From Prevotellaceae bacterium (lineage in GTDB: Bacteria; Bacteroidota; Bacteroidia; Bacteroidales; UBA932): a DNA stretch of 64,000 bases. Location: contig JAIRNF010000037.1 of the NCBI GenBank assembly GCA_031258195.1, positions 1-64,000 on the forward strand, read 5' to 3'. Shown here one piece after another: positions 26,242 to 35,148 of this stretch (positions are counted from its first letter, which is position 1; the number at the start of each line of letters is the position of its first letter). Position numbers and translations under genes: made by a program. The notes under the pieces are model-generated. The model saw nothing but the letters and a program-made list of their open reading frames with translations, was not told the origin of the DNA and did not search any database.

Positions 26242-27156
26242 TTAAATCAGACCGCTTTCTCGCATCACGTAAGCAATGATTCCCATACGGGCATAAACAC
26301 CGTTTTCTGCTTGTGTAAAGTAGTATGCTTTAGGGTTATCGTCAACGTCTGTATTGATCTCGTTTACACGGGGCAGCGGATGCAAAATTTTAACGTTATC
26401 CTTAGTATGCTCAAGCATGCTGTTGCGTAGGCTATATACATTTTTCACCTTTTCGTATTCAACAGGATCGGTAAAGCGTTCCTGCTGTACGCGTGTCATG
26501 TATATAATATCGGCATCTTGTATGTTTTCTGCCAGCTCGCGATGCTCGGAATAGGGCAAACCTTTCTGATCGAGAAAACGCTTATATTCTCCGGGAATTT
26601 GCAGCTCTTTAGGCGCAATAAACCTGAATCTGGTATTGAAATGAGACATTGCCATGATAAGCGAATGTACGGTACGACCGTACTTTAAATCACCTACCAT
26701 TGTTATGGTTAATCCGTCTAAGGTACCTTGTGTTTTTTGAATGGAGTATAAATCGAGCATCGTTTGCGAAGGATGCTGATTGGCTCCATCGCCTGCGTTT
26801 ATAACGGACACGCGTGATATTTCGCTGGCATAGCGTGCGCTACCCTCAACCGGATGGCGCATAATAATAAGATCGGCATAGTTAGCGATCATCATTATGC
26901 TGTCTTTTAGCGATTCTCCTTTACTTACGCTGGTATTACGCGCATCTGAGAAGCCGATAACCCGTCCGCCCAAACGATTCACAGCTGTTTCGAAGCTGAG
27001 GCGTGTACGTGTTGACGGTTCAAAAAAAACGGATGCTACAACTTTATCATGTAACAACCGCTGGTTGGGATTTTGCTCGAAGTCGGAAGCCAACTTAAGT
27101 ACGTGGAGAATTTCTTCTTTCGTAAAATCGGTAATAGATACAAGGTGCTTTATCAT
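26242..27156 (-). CDS. pyrB: Aspartate carbamoyltransferase catalytic chain
   Basis: Second step of pyrimidine synthesis: carbamoyl phosphate plus aspartate gives carbamoyl aspartate. The 304 residues carry the carbamoyl-phosphate motif [47 protein letters not shown] and [11 protein letters not shown]. The start [11 protein letters not shown] at 27156 is chosen because the family begins here; an ATG 33 bp upstream adds unlikely residues. The regulatory chain gene pyrI, which often follows pyrB in Bacteroidales, is absent; an acetyltransferase remnant takes its place. Confidence 0.95.
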   Translation of the reverse strand: MIKHLVSITDFTKEEILHVLKLASDFEQNPNQRLLHDKVVASVFFEPSTRTRLSFETAVNRLGGRVIGFSDARNTSVSKGESLKDSIMMIANYADLIIMRHPVEGSARYASEISRVSVINAGDGANQHPSQTMLDLYSIQKTQGTLDGLTITMVGDLKYGRTVHSLIMAMSHFNTRFRFIAPKELQIPGEYKRFLDQKGLPYSEHRELAENIQDADIIYMTRVQQERFTDPVEYEKVKNVYSLRNSMLEHTKDNVKILHPLPRVNEINTDVDDNPKAYYFTQAENGVYARMGIIAYVMRESGLI

Positions 27157-27258
27157 ACGAAAGTGATTTTGAAGTGCGTTTGGTTGCAAATTTACAAAAT
27201 TTATTTGTTAAAGGTTAGTCGTTAGTCGTAAAACGTTAAGGCTAATGCGAAAAACAAC

Positions 27259-27362
27259 CGTCATGTCGAACGTAGTAAGACATCTGCTCATTCAACACAC
27301 TGCCGCTATTAAGGAGATGTGGCTTCGCCGAGCTAACGGTTCTCACTACGTTCGACATGGCG
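27259..27362. repeat. REP/MITE-like palindrome, copy 6 (interrupted)
   Basis: Left arm CGTCATGTCGAACGTAGTAA from 27259, right arm ending CTACGTTCGACATGGCG at 27362. The right arm is split by about 21 extra bases (GGCTTCGCC...) between AGATGT and CTCAC, and the end has TGG for TGA. It is the most decayed long copy. It lies downstream of the YigZ gene. Confidence 0.82.
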
Positions 27363-27402
27363 ATGAGCTTTAAGCTATTTGATATTCAATTTACAACTCC
27401 GT

Positions 27403-28011
27403 TTAGACGACTTCAAAATCTAACCCTTCTACTTTTTGCAAACGTTCTTTCAGCTTGTCGGCTTTACTTTTACGAACGGATAACTCCATTTGGCAAGCGA
27501 TATCCAGCTGTTGGCTAAGAATGGAGGGCTGCTCTTCTTTAATAATCCGCATAATATCATTCATTACCTCGTAGCCAAAAGTAATGCGTAGCTGCTCGTC
27601 TATGGTTCGTTCTATAATTTCGGCATTGGCAATGGCATCGGCTGTGGCTGTTTTATAGGCATATATTAACCCCGATGTTCCCAGCTTAATTCCGCCAAAG
27701 TAGCGTATCACAACGACCAGAATGTTGGTTAGCTCGTTAGATAGCAGCTGTCCGAGTATAGGCTTGCCTGCCGTACCCGATGGCTCTCCGTCGTCGTTTG
27801 CGCGATACAGCTCTCCTTTTCCTCCTATACGATATGCGTAGCAGTGATGACGTGCATCGAAGTATTCTTTTTTCAGCTTCTGTACGTGTTCTTTTACTTC
27901 TTCGTCGGTACATATAGGGTAGGCATAAGCAATAAATTTGCTTCCTTTTTCTTTATAAATACCTTCAGAAAGTTCAGAGATTGTTTTATATGTATCGTCT
28001 GTATTTGACAT
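27403..28011 (-). CDS. YigZ/IMPACT family protein
   Basis: The 202 residues match the conserved IMPACT/UPF0029 fold: KGSKFIAYAYPICTDEEVKEH, ARHHCYAYRIG, NDDGEPSGTAGKPIL and VVVIRYFGGIKLGTSGLIYAY, followed by a DUF1949-like ferredoxin-fold domain from about residue 135. The eukaryotic relative controls the Gcn2 kinase; the bacterial role is unclear, perhaps linked to translation or nucleic-acid binding. It is complete and transcribed alone between two palindromic or hairpin elements. Confidence 0.92.
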   Translation of the reverse strand: MSNTDDTYKTISELSEGIYKEKGSKFIAYAYPICTDEEVKEHVQKLKKEYFDARHHCYAYRIGGKGELYRANDDGEPSGTAGKPILGQLLSNELTNILVVVIRYFGGIKLGTSGLIYAYKTATADAIANAEIIERTIDEQLRITFGYEVMNDIMRIIKEEQPSILSQQLDIACQMELSVRKSKADKLKERLQKVEGLDFEVV

Positions 28012-28040
28012 AACGAGTACAAAGGTAGTAAATAATGAAA

Positions 28041-28072
28041 GAGCCCGTGTAAGTATTCATTTACACGGGCTC
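28041..28072. terminator. Strong hairpin downstream of the 28.1-kb pseudogene
   Basis: GAGCCCGTGTAA (28041-28052) pairs perfectly with TTACACGGGCTC (28061-28072) around an 8-nt loop, with A-rich DNA to the left (T-run on the minus strand). It lies between the pseudogene 3' end and the YigZ start, so it ends the minus-strand transcript coming from the right. Confidence 0.8.
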
Positions 28073-28090
28073 TTTATAAGTTGAGGCTAA

Positions 28091-28517
28091 TTATGGCTCT
28101 ACGGGTAATGAACCTCCGGCATTGTACGCCCAGAAGTGTGCAGAAGGCTCTCCTGCGGATGTGCAAAGCCGAATAGTAATGCTATAGTTAAAAGCACCTA
28201 ATGGATCATGTCCTAAAAAAGGTTGGTCCGTCAGAATAAAATGCTTGCTCTTTTACTAGCTGACCCATTCCGGTTTGTATATTCTGTTTATATATGTATA
28301 TAACGCCGTGGCGAAAAACTTCCCCTTCATTTGTTAGTTGAAGATCTACACGATACTGACAATTGGTCTTTATTTCAGAACCATTAGTGTAAATCATACC
28401 ATTTCCTACTACTGTGGCTGGATATAGATGTAGAGGCGGAGGAATAATAATTCTTTGGGCATTTGAGCTTAGGTTTACCCCACAGAGTAGGAGTGCCAAA
28501 ATCATTAGTTTTTTCAT
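28091..28517 (-). pseudogene. Hypothetical secreted protein broken by a frameshift
   Basis: The first frame gives a signal peptide (MKKLMILALLLCGVNLSSNAQ) and a beta-rich domain up to SDGPTFF, then stops. Moving one base at the six-base run 28215-28220 (T6 on the coding strand; five would be in frame) continues with GHDPLGAFNYSITIRLC and ends GGSLPVEP at 28091, giving about 141 residues. The product is not recognised. The homopolymer indel is either decay or a sequencing error. Confidence 0.6.
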
Positions 28518-28607
28518 GATAGATTAGTTTTAAATGTTTATATAAATATACTAATATTTTATCAATATATTTGTATAAAAATATGATATTAAAATCTTTT
28601 TACTATG

Positions 28608-28641
28608 TTTTTAATATATTTATGCGAAAGAGTTATCTTTG
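28608..28641 (+). promoter_or_regulatory. Candidate nhaC promoter
   Basis: TATCTTTG at 28634-28641 matches the -7 box; a TTTT stretch at 28608-28611 may be a weak -33 box at 22 bp. The leader is about 22 nt. Confidence 0.4.
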
Positions 28642-28669
28642 CTACTAAACCGAATGAAATCCTAGATTT

Positions 28670-30154
28670 ATGAAAAACCAAACTGTCAGAGAACCATCCA
28701 CTTTATTATCGTTTGTTCCTATAATCGTACTTGTTTGTCTGTTGGCTGTTACCATACAGATATATGGCAATGATGCTTTGTCGGGGGGGAGCCAAATCGT
28801 ATTGCTGATAGCATCTGCCGTATGCTGTCTGATAGCAATAGCTTACTGCAAGGTTAAATGGGAGGTAATAGAAGAAGCGATTTCAAAAAATATCGCAGAT
28901 CTATCGCCTGCAATTCTTATTTTGCTTATAATCGGAGCCTTATCGGGGGCATGGATGATTAGCGGTATTGTGCCTACCCTTATCTATTACGGCATGGGGA
29001 TTATTCATCCCAGCTATTATTTGGTATCTACTTGTATAATTTGCGCTGTTGTTTCTGTTATAATAGGCAGCTCGTGGACAACTATTGCAACCGTTGGCGT
29101 TGCGCTGCTTGGAGTAGGTCAGGCGCTCGGCTTTTCTCCGGGATGGATAGGAGGGGCGATTATTTCGGGGGCATACTTTGGCGACAAGGTATCGCCATTA
29201 TCGGATACAACAGTTTTATCTTCATCAATAACAGGTACGCCGCTATTTACTCATATACGTTACTTAATGATAACAACAATTCCGACAATGCTTATAACGC
29301 TCGTTATATTTACGATTGTCGGTTTTACATACGATGCCGCCTCTACGGATCAGATAAGTACGTTTACGGTAGTTTTGAAGGAGAAGTTTGTTATATCGCC
29401 CTGGCTGCTGATTGTACCGGCGGTGACGCTATTCCTTATTATAAAACGAGTTCCGGCTATTATTACCTTGTTTTTGTCGGCAATTGCAGCAGGGATTGTA
29501 GCGCTAATTGCTCAACCTCATATACTGCAAGAAATTGCAGGAAGCGATACAAGCGGTGTTCTTGCTCAGTTTAAGGGTGTACTGACTTCTTTTTATGGTA
29601 GTACTGCAATTGATACCGGAAATGCTGAGCTAAACGAGCTGGTTAGCACGAGAGGAATGTCTGGAATGCTTAATACTATTTGGTTGATTATTTGCGCAAT
29701 GGTTTTTGGAGGTATGATGGTTGCCAGCGGAATGCTAATGAAAATAGTTACGGTTTTTATTCGGTTTATGAGAAATACATTCAGTGTGGTTACTTCTACC
29801 GTTGCAACGGGTATATTTTTAAACCTTACCACTGCCGATCAATATATATCTATTATTCTTACAGGTAATATGTTTAAGGGCGTATATAAAAGAAAAGGCT
29901 ACGAAAGCCGCTTGCTATCGCGTACTATAGAAGGTAGCGTAACCGTAACATCGCCTCTAGTTCCGTGGAATACATGCGGCATGACCCAGTCTATGATTAT
30001 GGGTATTTCTACTTTTGTTTATTTACCATACTGTTTTTTTAACCTACTAAGTCCGATTGTAAATATTATTGTAGCAGCATTAGGCTATAAGATTTATAAA
30101 GTAAAGCCGGAAGAGGAGGTCGAAGTAGATAAGCCAAAGGCTGAAAAGAGTTAA
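28670..30154 (+). CDS. nhaC: Na+/H+ antiporter, NhaC family
   Basis: Integral inner-membrane transporter of 494 residues that exchanges sodium for protons. About 11-12 hydrophobic segments are visible. Characteristic sequences include ISGIVPTLIYYGM, IGSSWTTIATVGVALLGVGQALG, IISGAYFGDKVSPLSDTTVLSS with the transport-site Asp residues, and TSPLVPWNTCGMTQS near the end. It ends in a charged cytoplasmic tail (EEEVEVDKPKAEKS). Complete. It is a single gene converging on the sulfatase-family gene. Confidence 0.93.
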   Translation: MKNQTVREPSTLLSFVPIIVLVCLLAVTIQIYGNDALSGGSQIVLLIASAVCCLIAIAYCKVKWEVIEEAISKNIADLSPAILILLIIGALSGAWMISGIVPTLIYYGMGIIHPSYYLVSTCIICAVVSVIIGSSWTTIATVGVALLGVGQALGFSPGWIGGAIISGAYFGDKVSPLSDTTVLSSSITGTPLFTHIRYLMITTIPTMLITLVIFTIVGFTYDAASTDQISTFTVVLKEKFVISPWLLIVPAVTLFLIIKRVPAIITLFLSAIAAGIVALIAQPHILQEIAGSDTSGVLAQFKGVLTSFYGSTAIDTGNAELNELVSTRGMSGMLNTIWLIICAMVFGGMMVASGMLMKIVTVFIRFMRNTFSVVTSTVATGIFLNLTTADQYISIILTGNMFKGVYKRKGYESRLLSRTIEGSVTVTSPLVPWNTCGMTQSMIMGISTFVYLPYCFFNLLSPIVNIIVAALGYKIYKVKPEEEVEVDKPKAEKS

Positions 30155-30179
30155 AGAAGAAGCCATTTAAAAAGTCTAT

Positions 30180-30261
30180 GTCATTCCGAACGAAGTGAGG
30201 AATTTCCTTTTCCAGAATATTGTTACTCTTGAGGAGATTCCTCACTTCGTTCGGAATGACG
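30180..30261. repeat. REP/MITE-like palindrome, copy 7
   Basis: Arms at about 30181-30205 and 30237-30261 (core CATTCCGAACGAAGTGAGGA), the same sub-type as copy 3. It lies between the converging ends of nhaC and the phosphotransferase gene. Confidence 0.88.
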
Positions 30262-30293
30262 CTTATAATTTAGAAATAACTCCTTATAAATAG

Positions 30294-32114
30294 CTATCGG
30301 TTTCCTAAATCGATATACATCATTTGGAAGAATGCCTTTGCCTGTTTCTCTAAATCGGGGTTGCCGGATTGATTTATAATACCCTGTTTATCGTTATCGT
30401 AGGTTATCATCCCTGTAGAATCTATCATCGAGAAGCCATTCATATAGGAATAGAAAGCGAATTTATGTGCTTCGGGGTTTAGTATATCTTTACTAAACCT
30501 GAAATCGTTGTATTTCATGTTCAGCTGAGAAAGGAGCGTTGCAGCCAAATCGTTTTGAGAACCATAATCGATTATTGTGTATGGTTCTTTTACGGCTCCT
30601 CCCAACCATATCATAGGTATCTCGAAACGTTTAGCATCGTTATTATTTACTCCTTGTGGGTACGATTGCATAGCGTGGTCTGCAATAAGAATAATCAGCG
30701 TATTATCCCAAAGCTTTGTTTGTTTCAGCTTACTTACAAAAAAAACCAAATTTTCGTCAGTATAGTTGATTGCGTTTAAGAACGGAATATCAAATTTTGC
30801 TGTTGGTACATCGAAAGGTTCGTGACTGCTTAGCGTAAGTATTACCTTAAAAAAAGGAGCTTCTTGCTCTGCTTCTACAATGTCGGAATATGCGCGGTCT
30901 ATAAGAAGGCTATCGGGTACACCCCATTTCGTCATACGCTCGCTTAGCGGAAAGTCTGAATCGGAGACAATATTATTTATACTGCATGCACCTACAAAGT
31001 ATGAGCGCATATTCGAAAAATCGGCATCACCGCCATAGAATAGCGAGAGATTTTTGTAGCCACTATTTTTTAGCGTTTTTGGTATTGTTGGCAGAGATTC
31101 GGTTTTCTGTGGGTACTTCATAATAGCAACGGTAGGATGCCCGGGGTATCCGCTTAAAATAGACACTAAGCCTCTATCGGTACGGAAAGAGTTTGCATAG
31201 AAATTTTTGAATGCTATCCCTTCTTTTGCAAATTGGTATATGTTAGGCGCAATGATAGAGTCGGCGGATACATCGGCAGAAAAGCTTTCGAGAATAAACA
31301 GAATTATGTTCGGTCTGTCGGTATTTAGCAGCCGGGGTATGCTATCGGCTACCGGTTGGCTAGTGAGGTCGTCGAATATAGCAGTTGCTTCTGTTTTATC
31401 GTAGAACTGGTATTGCGATCCGAAATTATCAGATTTGCTTATAGAGTATAACAGGTTAAACTGGGGATTTATTGCAGCGTGGTTAAGAAACAGGTTGTCG
31501 CTAAAGTAAACTTTCCCTACATTCATTGTAGAAACGGTTATACCACCTCTTATGGGTAAGAATAGAAATGCCGTAAGTAGAAGTAAAACAATACTTGTTA
31601 CCGCTCTCGATTTAGGAACTTTTAGCCTTAGTACTTGTTTTTTTATTAAGTAGATATATCCAGCATACGTAGCTGCAAAAAAAGCAATGATACCAAGCGT
31701 GCCAAGTACTATTTCTAAAACCGACGCGCTGGCAAAAGCCTCTTTCGGGTTCTTTAGGTAAAGAAAAACGGTCGAATCGAAATGAAAACTCCAATAGGGA
31801 TATACGACAATATCAACAATTGCAATAATTGATACAACAGCAAGTATAAGTGCAAAGTAAACGTTGTATATTTTACTGATGATTGAAGGCTTAAATACAA
31901 TAGATGCTATGAGTATCAGTGCGGGTAAAGCGGTTAAGTAGCCACTGGTAGAAAGATCGAGCGGTAAACCGTGATACAAAACATTAAAGAAATCGGATGC
32001 AGAAATACCTCCACCCATAGAAGAATGGGCTATCATAAAGATAGACTTGCCTACTAAGAATATTAGTACAAAGTAGAAAAATATGGTAACGAAAAGTATA
32101 ATCCGCTGTTTCAT
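30294..32114 (-). CDS. LTA synthase-like phosphotransferase (alkaline phosphatase superfamily)
   Basis: Membrane enzyme of 606 residues. The N-terminal half (about 1-200) holds five hydrophobic segments. The C-terminal half is a periplasmic sulfatase-fold domain with NIILFILESFSAD (metal-binding Glu), the likely nucleophile Thr in NSFRTDRGLVSILSG, FYGGDADFSNM, LTLSSHEPFD and ILIADHAMQSYP. Such proteins move glycerophosphate or phosphoethanolamine groups onto lipids or glycans (LtaS, MdoB/OpgB). In a Gram-negative organism, modification of periplasmic glucans or outer-membrane glycolipid is more likely than lipoteichoic acid synthesis. The exact substrate is not predictable. It lies downstream of dpp11 on the same strand with a repeat element between. 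Confidence 0.88.
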   Translation of the reverse strand: MKQRIILFVTIFFYFVLIFLVGKSIFMIAHSSMGGGISASDFFNVLYHGLPLDLSTSGYLTALPALILIASIVFKPSIISKIYNVYFALILAVVSIIAIVDIVVYPYWSFHFDSTVFLYLKNPKEAFASASVLEIVLGTLGIIAFFAATYAGYIYLIKKQVLRLKVPKSRAVTSIVLLLLTAFLFLPIRGGITVSTMNVGKVYFSDNLFLNHAAINPQFNLLYSISKSDNFGSQYQFYDKTEATAIFDDLTSQPVADSIPRLLNTDRPNIILFILESFSADVSADSIIAPNIYQFAKEGIAFKNFYANSFRTDRGLVSILSGYPGHPTVAIMKYPQKTESLPTIPKTLKNSGYKNLSLFYGGDADFSNMRSYFVGACSINNIVSDSDFPLSERMTKWGVPDSLLIDRAYSDIVEAEQEAPFFKVILTLSSHEPFDVPTAKFDIPFLNAINYTDENLVFFVSKLKQTKLWDNTLIILIADHAMQSYPQGVNNNDAKRFEIPMIWLGGAVKEPYTIIDYGSQNDLAATLLSQLNMKYNDFRFSKDILNPEAHKFAFYSYMNGFSMIDSTGMITYDNDKQGIINQSGNPDLEKQAKAFFQMMYIDLGNR

Positions 32115-32203
32115 TGCAGATAGGCTTATTAAAAAAGCAAAGATATAATATATAAAAAACTGACGAAAGCTATCTTACGCCAGTTTTTATAAAATTGTTT
32201 TAC

Positions 32204-32272
32204 CGTCATTTCGAGCGTAGTGAGAAATCTATTGATAAAATGAGCAGATTTCTCACTACGCTCGAAATGACG
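32204..32272. repeat. REP/MITE-like palindrome, copy 8
   Basis: Perfect 27-bp arms at 32204-32230 and 32246-32272 (core CATTTCGAGCGTAGTGAG), with a short 15-nt loop. The GTAG variant of the left arm is matched by CTAC on the right. It lies 11 bp past the dpp11 stop. Confidence 0.9.
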
Positions 32273-32283
32273 ATATATTAAAG

Positions 32284-34437
32284 TTATTTTGCAATAGTCA
32301 TCTCGTCTATCAAATGTTTTGCTCCGGCATACTTATCAATTACAAAAAGTACATAGCGAATATCGACAGAGATATTGCGGCAGTAGTCAGGGTCGAACAT
32401 GATATCGCTCATAGTCGATTCCCAACAGCGGTCGAAGTTAATGCCTACCAACTCTCCCGTTCCGTTTAAGATAGGGCTGCCGGAATTACCTCCTGTGGTG
32501 TGGTTCGTTGCAATAAATCCAACAGGTAGCTCTCCTTTGGTATTGGTATAACGACCGTAATCGCGGTTAGCATGCAGTTGCTTTAGCTTCTCAGGAATTC
32601 TATAATCGTCTGCAGGAAGCATCGCCTTTTCAATTACTCCATCAAGTGTGGTATAATGTTTATAACGAACGCCATCTGTAGGGTAGAAGCCATCAACATA
32701 TCCGTATGCAACGCGCAGGGTAGAGTTTGCATCGGGATAAAAGCTTTTATTCGGCTCCATTTCCATTAAGCCGGACATGTAGGTTCGCTGTAGTAGGTTC
32801 GCCTTATTTTTATGAGATTTAAGCACCTCGTCAACCTTATCTTTCATCATTTGGTTGAATGAGGAGAACAAGCGGTAGGCAATATCCGTCCTAATGCTGT
32901 TCAGAATAAGGGTGGCGTCTTTATTGTTTAAAAGTTTTGTAAGGTACTCTTCGTCCAGCAGTTTAGTTTCTCTAAAAACCTTATCTGCCAATCGGTCTAT
33001 ACTATTTCCACATTCGGTATATAACAATGTATAGTACTCCGGGTGGTACGGTTTTGCAATGTTTTTGTGGTAGCTGCTAAACATTGCAGTAAAAACTCTT
33101 TTGTCTATTGATTGGATATAATCCTTAAAGAAATTAGAAGTAGTATAGCCTGTAAGTCTTTCGGCTTGCTTTATCAGCTCTTCCGGCAGCTGTTTCTTAT
33201 CTATTATTTTAGCAAGATCTGAGCAGAATTTAAGCAGCTCAACACCCATAATAGCCTCGCGGTAGTAGTCGTTTACTAACGACACTTCGTTCATGTTTGC
33301 ATAAACATCTTTCAGCTGATTAAGAACTTTTCCATACCGGGTAGTACGTTCTGCGTTCTGAGAAGTCCAGCTTATAAACTGCTGCTCTTCTGCTTGCTTT
33401 TTCTGTACAGCATTTAAGCGGTCTAAACCTTTTAGCTCTCCTTGCCATTTTTTCCACGCGTTTGCAATGCTGTTTTGCTTAGAGGCATATTTAATACGTG
33501 TGCTCTCATCCTTAGCCATATCGGCATTAATAATATCAAGACGTTGATCGCGGAGGGCTATCTTATGCGGGTTATGCTGCATAAGCATTTCAACAGCATA
33601 CGAAGGAATGTATTCTTGTGTTGTTCCAGGAAAACCGTAAATGAAAGTAAAGTCGTTCTGGTTAACACCTTTCAGTGAGATATGAAAATATTTTTTAGGT
33701 TTATACGGAACGTTATCCGTAGAGTAGGAGGCAGGCTTATTGTCTTTGCCGGCATAGATTCTGAATACCGAAAAATCACCCGTATGGCGAGGCCACATCC
33801 AGTTATCGCTATCGCCTCCAAACTTACCAATAGCATCGGGTGGAGTACCTACCAAACGAACATCTGTAAACTCTTCATATACGTATAGTATGTATTGGTT
33901 ACCATAGTAGATAGGTTTTACTATGGATGTATAGCCTTTTTCAGTTTCGGATTCTTTTGCAACAGCTTTACTGCGTTCGTTAACCAGCTTTATGCGTTCA
34001 TCTTCGGGGGTTTGATCGGTAATACCCTCAAGTATGCGGTCAGTAACATCGTTCATACGAACGAGAAACTTTACCGTTAATCCGGGATTGGGTAATTCTT
34101 CGCTACGCGTTTTTGCCCAAAAACCGTACTCAAGATAGTTGTTCTCGAGTGAGCTGTGCGATTGTATTTGGCGATATCCGCAGTGATGGTTGGTTAGCAG
34201 CAACCCTTCCGCAGAAACAAGCTCGCCGGTGCACCCTCCGCCAAACTGAACGATGGCATCTTTAAGGCTTGCTTTATTTACGCTGTATAGGTCTTCGGCA
34301 GTAAGCCTAAAGCCTTTCTTTTGCATATCTTTTTCGTTGTACTTTTTAAGGAGCATAGGCAACCACATACCTTCGTCTGCCAAAAGCATTGTTGGGCTTA
34401 TGATAGCGAAGCAAAGTACAATAAGTATTTTTTTCAT
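32284..34437 (-). CDS. dpp11: Dipeptidyl-peptidase S46, Dpp11 type (Asp/Glu-specific)
   Basis: Periplasmic serine exopeptidase that removes dipeptides with an acidic second residue, important in peptide-fermenting Bacteroidales. The start at 34437 gives a clean signal peptide (MKKILIVLCFAIISPTMLLA); an ATG 60 bp upstream adds an implausible extension. The 717 residues hold the catalytic His in LLTNHHCGY, the Asp within GKFGGDSDNWMWPRHTGDF, and Ser652 in TGGNSGSPIL. Eighteen residues after that Ser, Arg670 lies in NFDRCW. The equivalent position is Arg673 in characterised Dpp11 and Gly in Dpp7, so the acidic specificity is well supported by inference. Confidence 0.93.
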   Translation of the reverse strand: MKKILIVLCFAIISPTMLLADEGMWLPMLLKKYNEKDMQKKGFRLTAEDLYSVNKASLKDAIVQFGGGCTGELVSAEGLLLTNHHCGYRQIQSHSSLENNYLEYGFWAKTRSEELPNPGLTVKFLVRMNDVTDRILEGITDQTPEDERIKLVNERSKAVAKESETEKGYTSIVKPIYYGNQYILYVYEEFTDVRLVGTPPDAIGKFGGDSDNWMWPRHTGDFSVFRIYAGKDNKPASYSTDNVPYKPKKYFHISLKGVNQNDFTFIYGFPGTTQEYIPSYAVEMLMQHNPHKIALRDQRLDIINADMAKDESTRIKYASKQNSIANAWKKWQGELKGLDRLNAVQKKQAEEQQFISWTSQNAERTTRYGKVLNQLKDVYANMNEVSLVNDYYREAIMGVELLKFCSDLAKIIDKKQLPEELIKQAERLTGYTTSNFFKDYIQSIDKRVFTAMFSSYHKNIAKPYHPEYYTLLYTECGNSIDRLADKVFRETKLLDEEYLTKLLNNKDATLILNSIRTDIAYRLFSSFNQMMKDKVDEVLKSHKNKANLLQRTYMSGLMEMEPNKSFYPDANSTLRVAYGYVDGFYPTDGVRYKHYTTLDGVIEKAMLPADDYRIPEKLKQLHANRDYGRYTNTKGELPVGFIATNHTTGGNSGSPILNGTGELVGINFDRCWESTMSDIMFDPDYCRNISVDIRYVLFVIDKYAGAKHLIDEMTIAK

Positions 34438-34477
34438 ATTGAATATTAGTAGGTTTAGTAAGTAACGGATGCGGCTA

Positions 34478-35107
34478 TTATTCTTGATAGAATCCATCGA
34501 TACCGGCAGATTCGTATGTGTTGGTAAACTTTGCCAGCTCTACGTATAGACGCTGAACGGGAAGTCCCATAACGTTGAAGTAAGAACCTTCTATCCGTTC
34601 TAAGGCAATAAACCCCAGCCATTCTTGAATTCCATATGCCCCCGCTTTGTCATAAGGATGATAGTTATCTACGTAATACTCTATTTCTTCATCTTCTAAT
34701 GGGCGAAAATGTACAAAAGTTGATGCGATGAATGTTTGCATTTTATCTTTCGAACGTAAAGTAACAGCCGTGATAACTTCGTGCATTCTACCCGAGAGCA
34801 TATTCAGCATTCGTATAGCGTCATTTCTATCGCTTGGTTTATTGAGTACTTCATCATCTATCCAAACAATAGTGTCGGCTGTAATAAGAATATCATCTTC
34901 GCCCAGCTCTTTAGGATAGGCATTTGATTTCTTCTCAGAAATATAAGCAGGAACACCATTCTTAGAAAGATCGTCAGGACGACTTTCGTCTGCATCCATA
35001 TCGGCACATAGCGTAAATGATAAGTCTAAGCCCTTTAGCAGCTCCGCTCTACGAGGCGACTGCGAGCCTAAAATTATATTCTTACCTTTTAATGTATCTA
35101 GTAACAT
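34478..35107 (-). CDS. maf: Maf-like nucleotide pyrophosphatase
   Basis: House-cleaning nucleotide diphosphatase acting on non-canonical dTTP/UTP-type nucleotides, sometimes linked to septum control. The 209 residues begin with the family motif ILGSQSPRRAELLKGL and contain ESRPDDL, ITADTIVWIDDEVLNKP, GRMHEVITAVTL and the end motif YGIQEWLGFIALERIEGSYFNVMGLPV. Complete. It is part of a minus-strand series DUF2520 - kdsC - maf - dpp11, a gene order common in Bacteroidetes for the first three. Confidence 0.95.
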   Translation of the reverse strand: MLLDTLKGKNIILGSQSPRRAELLKGLDLSFTLCADMDADESRPDDLSKNGVPAYISEKKSNAYPKELGEDDILITADTIVWIDDEVLNKPSDRNDAIRMLNMLSGRMHEVITAVTLRSKDKMQTFIASTFVHFRPLEDEEIEYYVDNYHPYDKAGAYGIQEWLGFIALERIEGSYFNVMGLPVQRLYVELAKFTNTYESAGIDGFYQE

Positions 35108-35148
35108 ATATCAATAAAGTTTTATAGTTTATGAAATTCTATTCAAAT

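Noticed and set aside
26002-26430. 142-residue plus-strand ORF across the pyrB 3' end
   Set aside because: It is antisense to pyrB and to the GNAT remnant; its composition is typical of a shadow frame and it has no recognisable motif.
29032-29574. 180-residue plus-strand ORF rich in Cys, Tyr and Arg
   Set aside because: It is an out-of-frame reading of nhaC, whose own frame has full membrane segments and family motifs.
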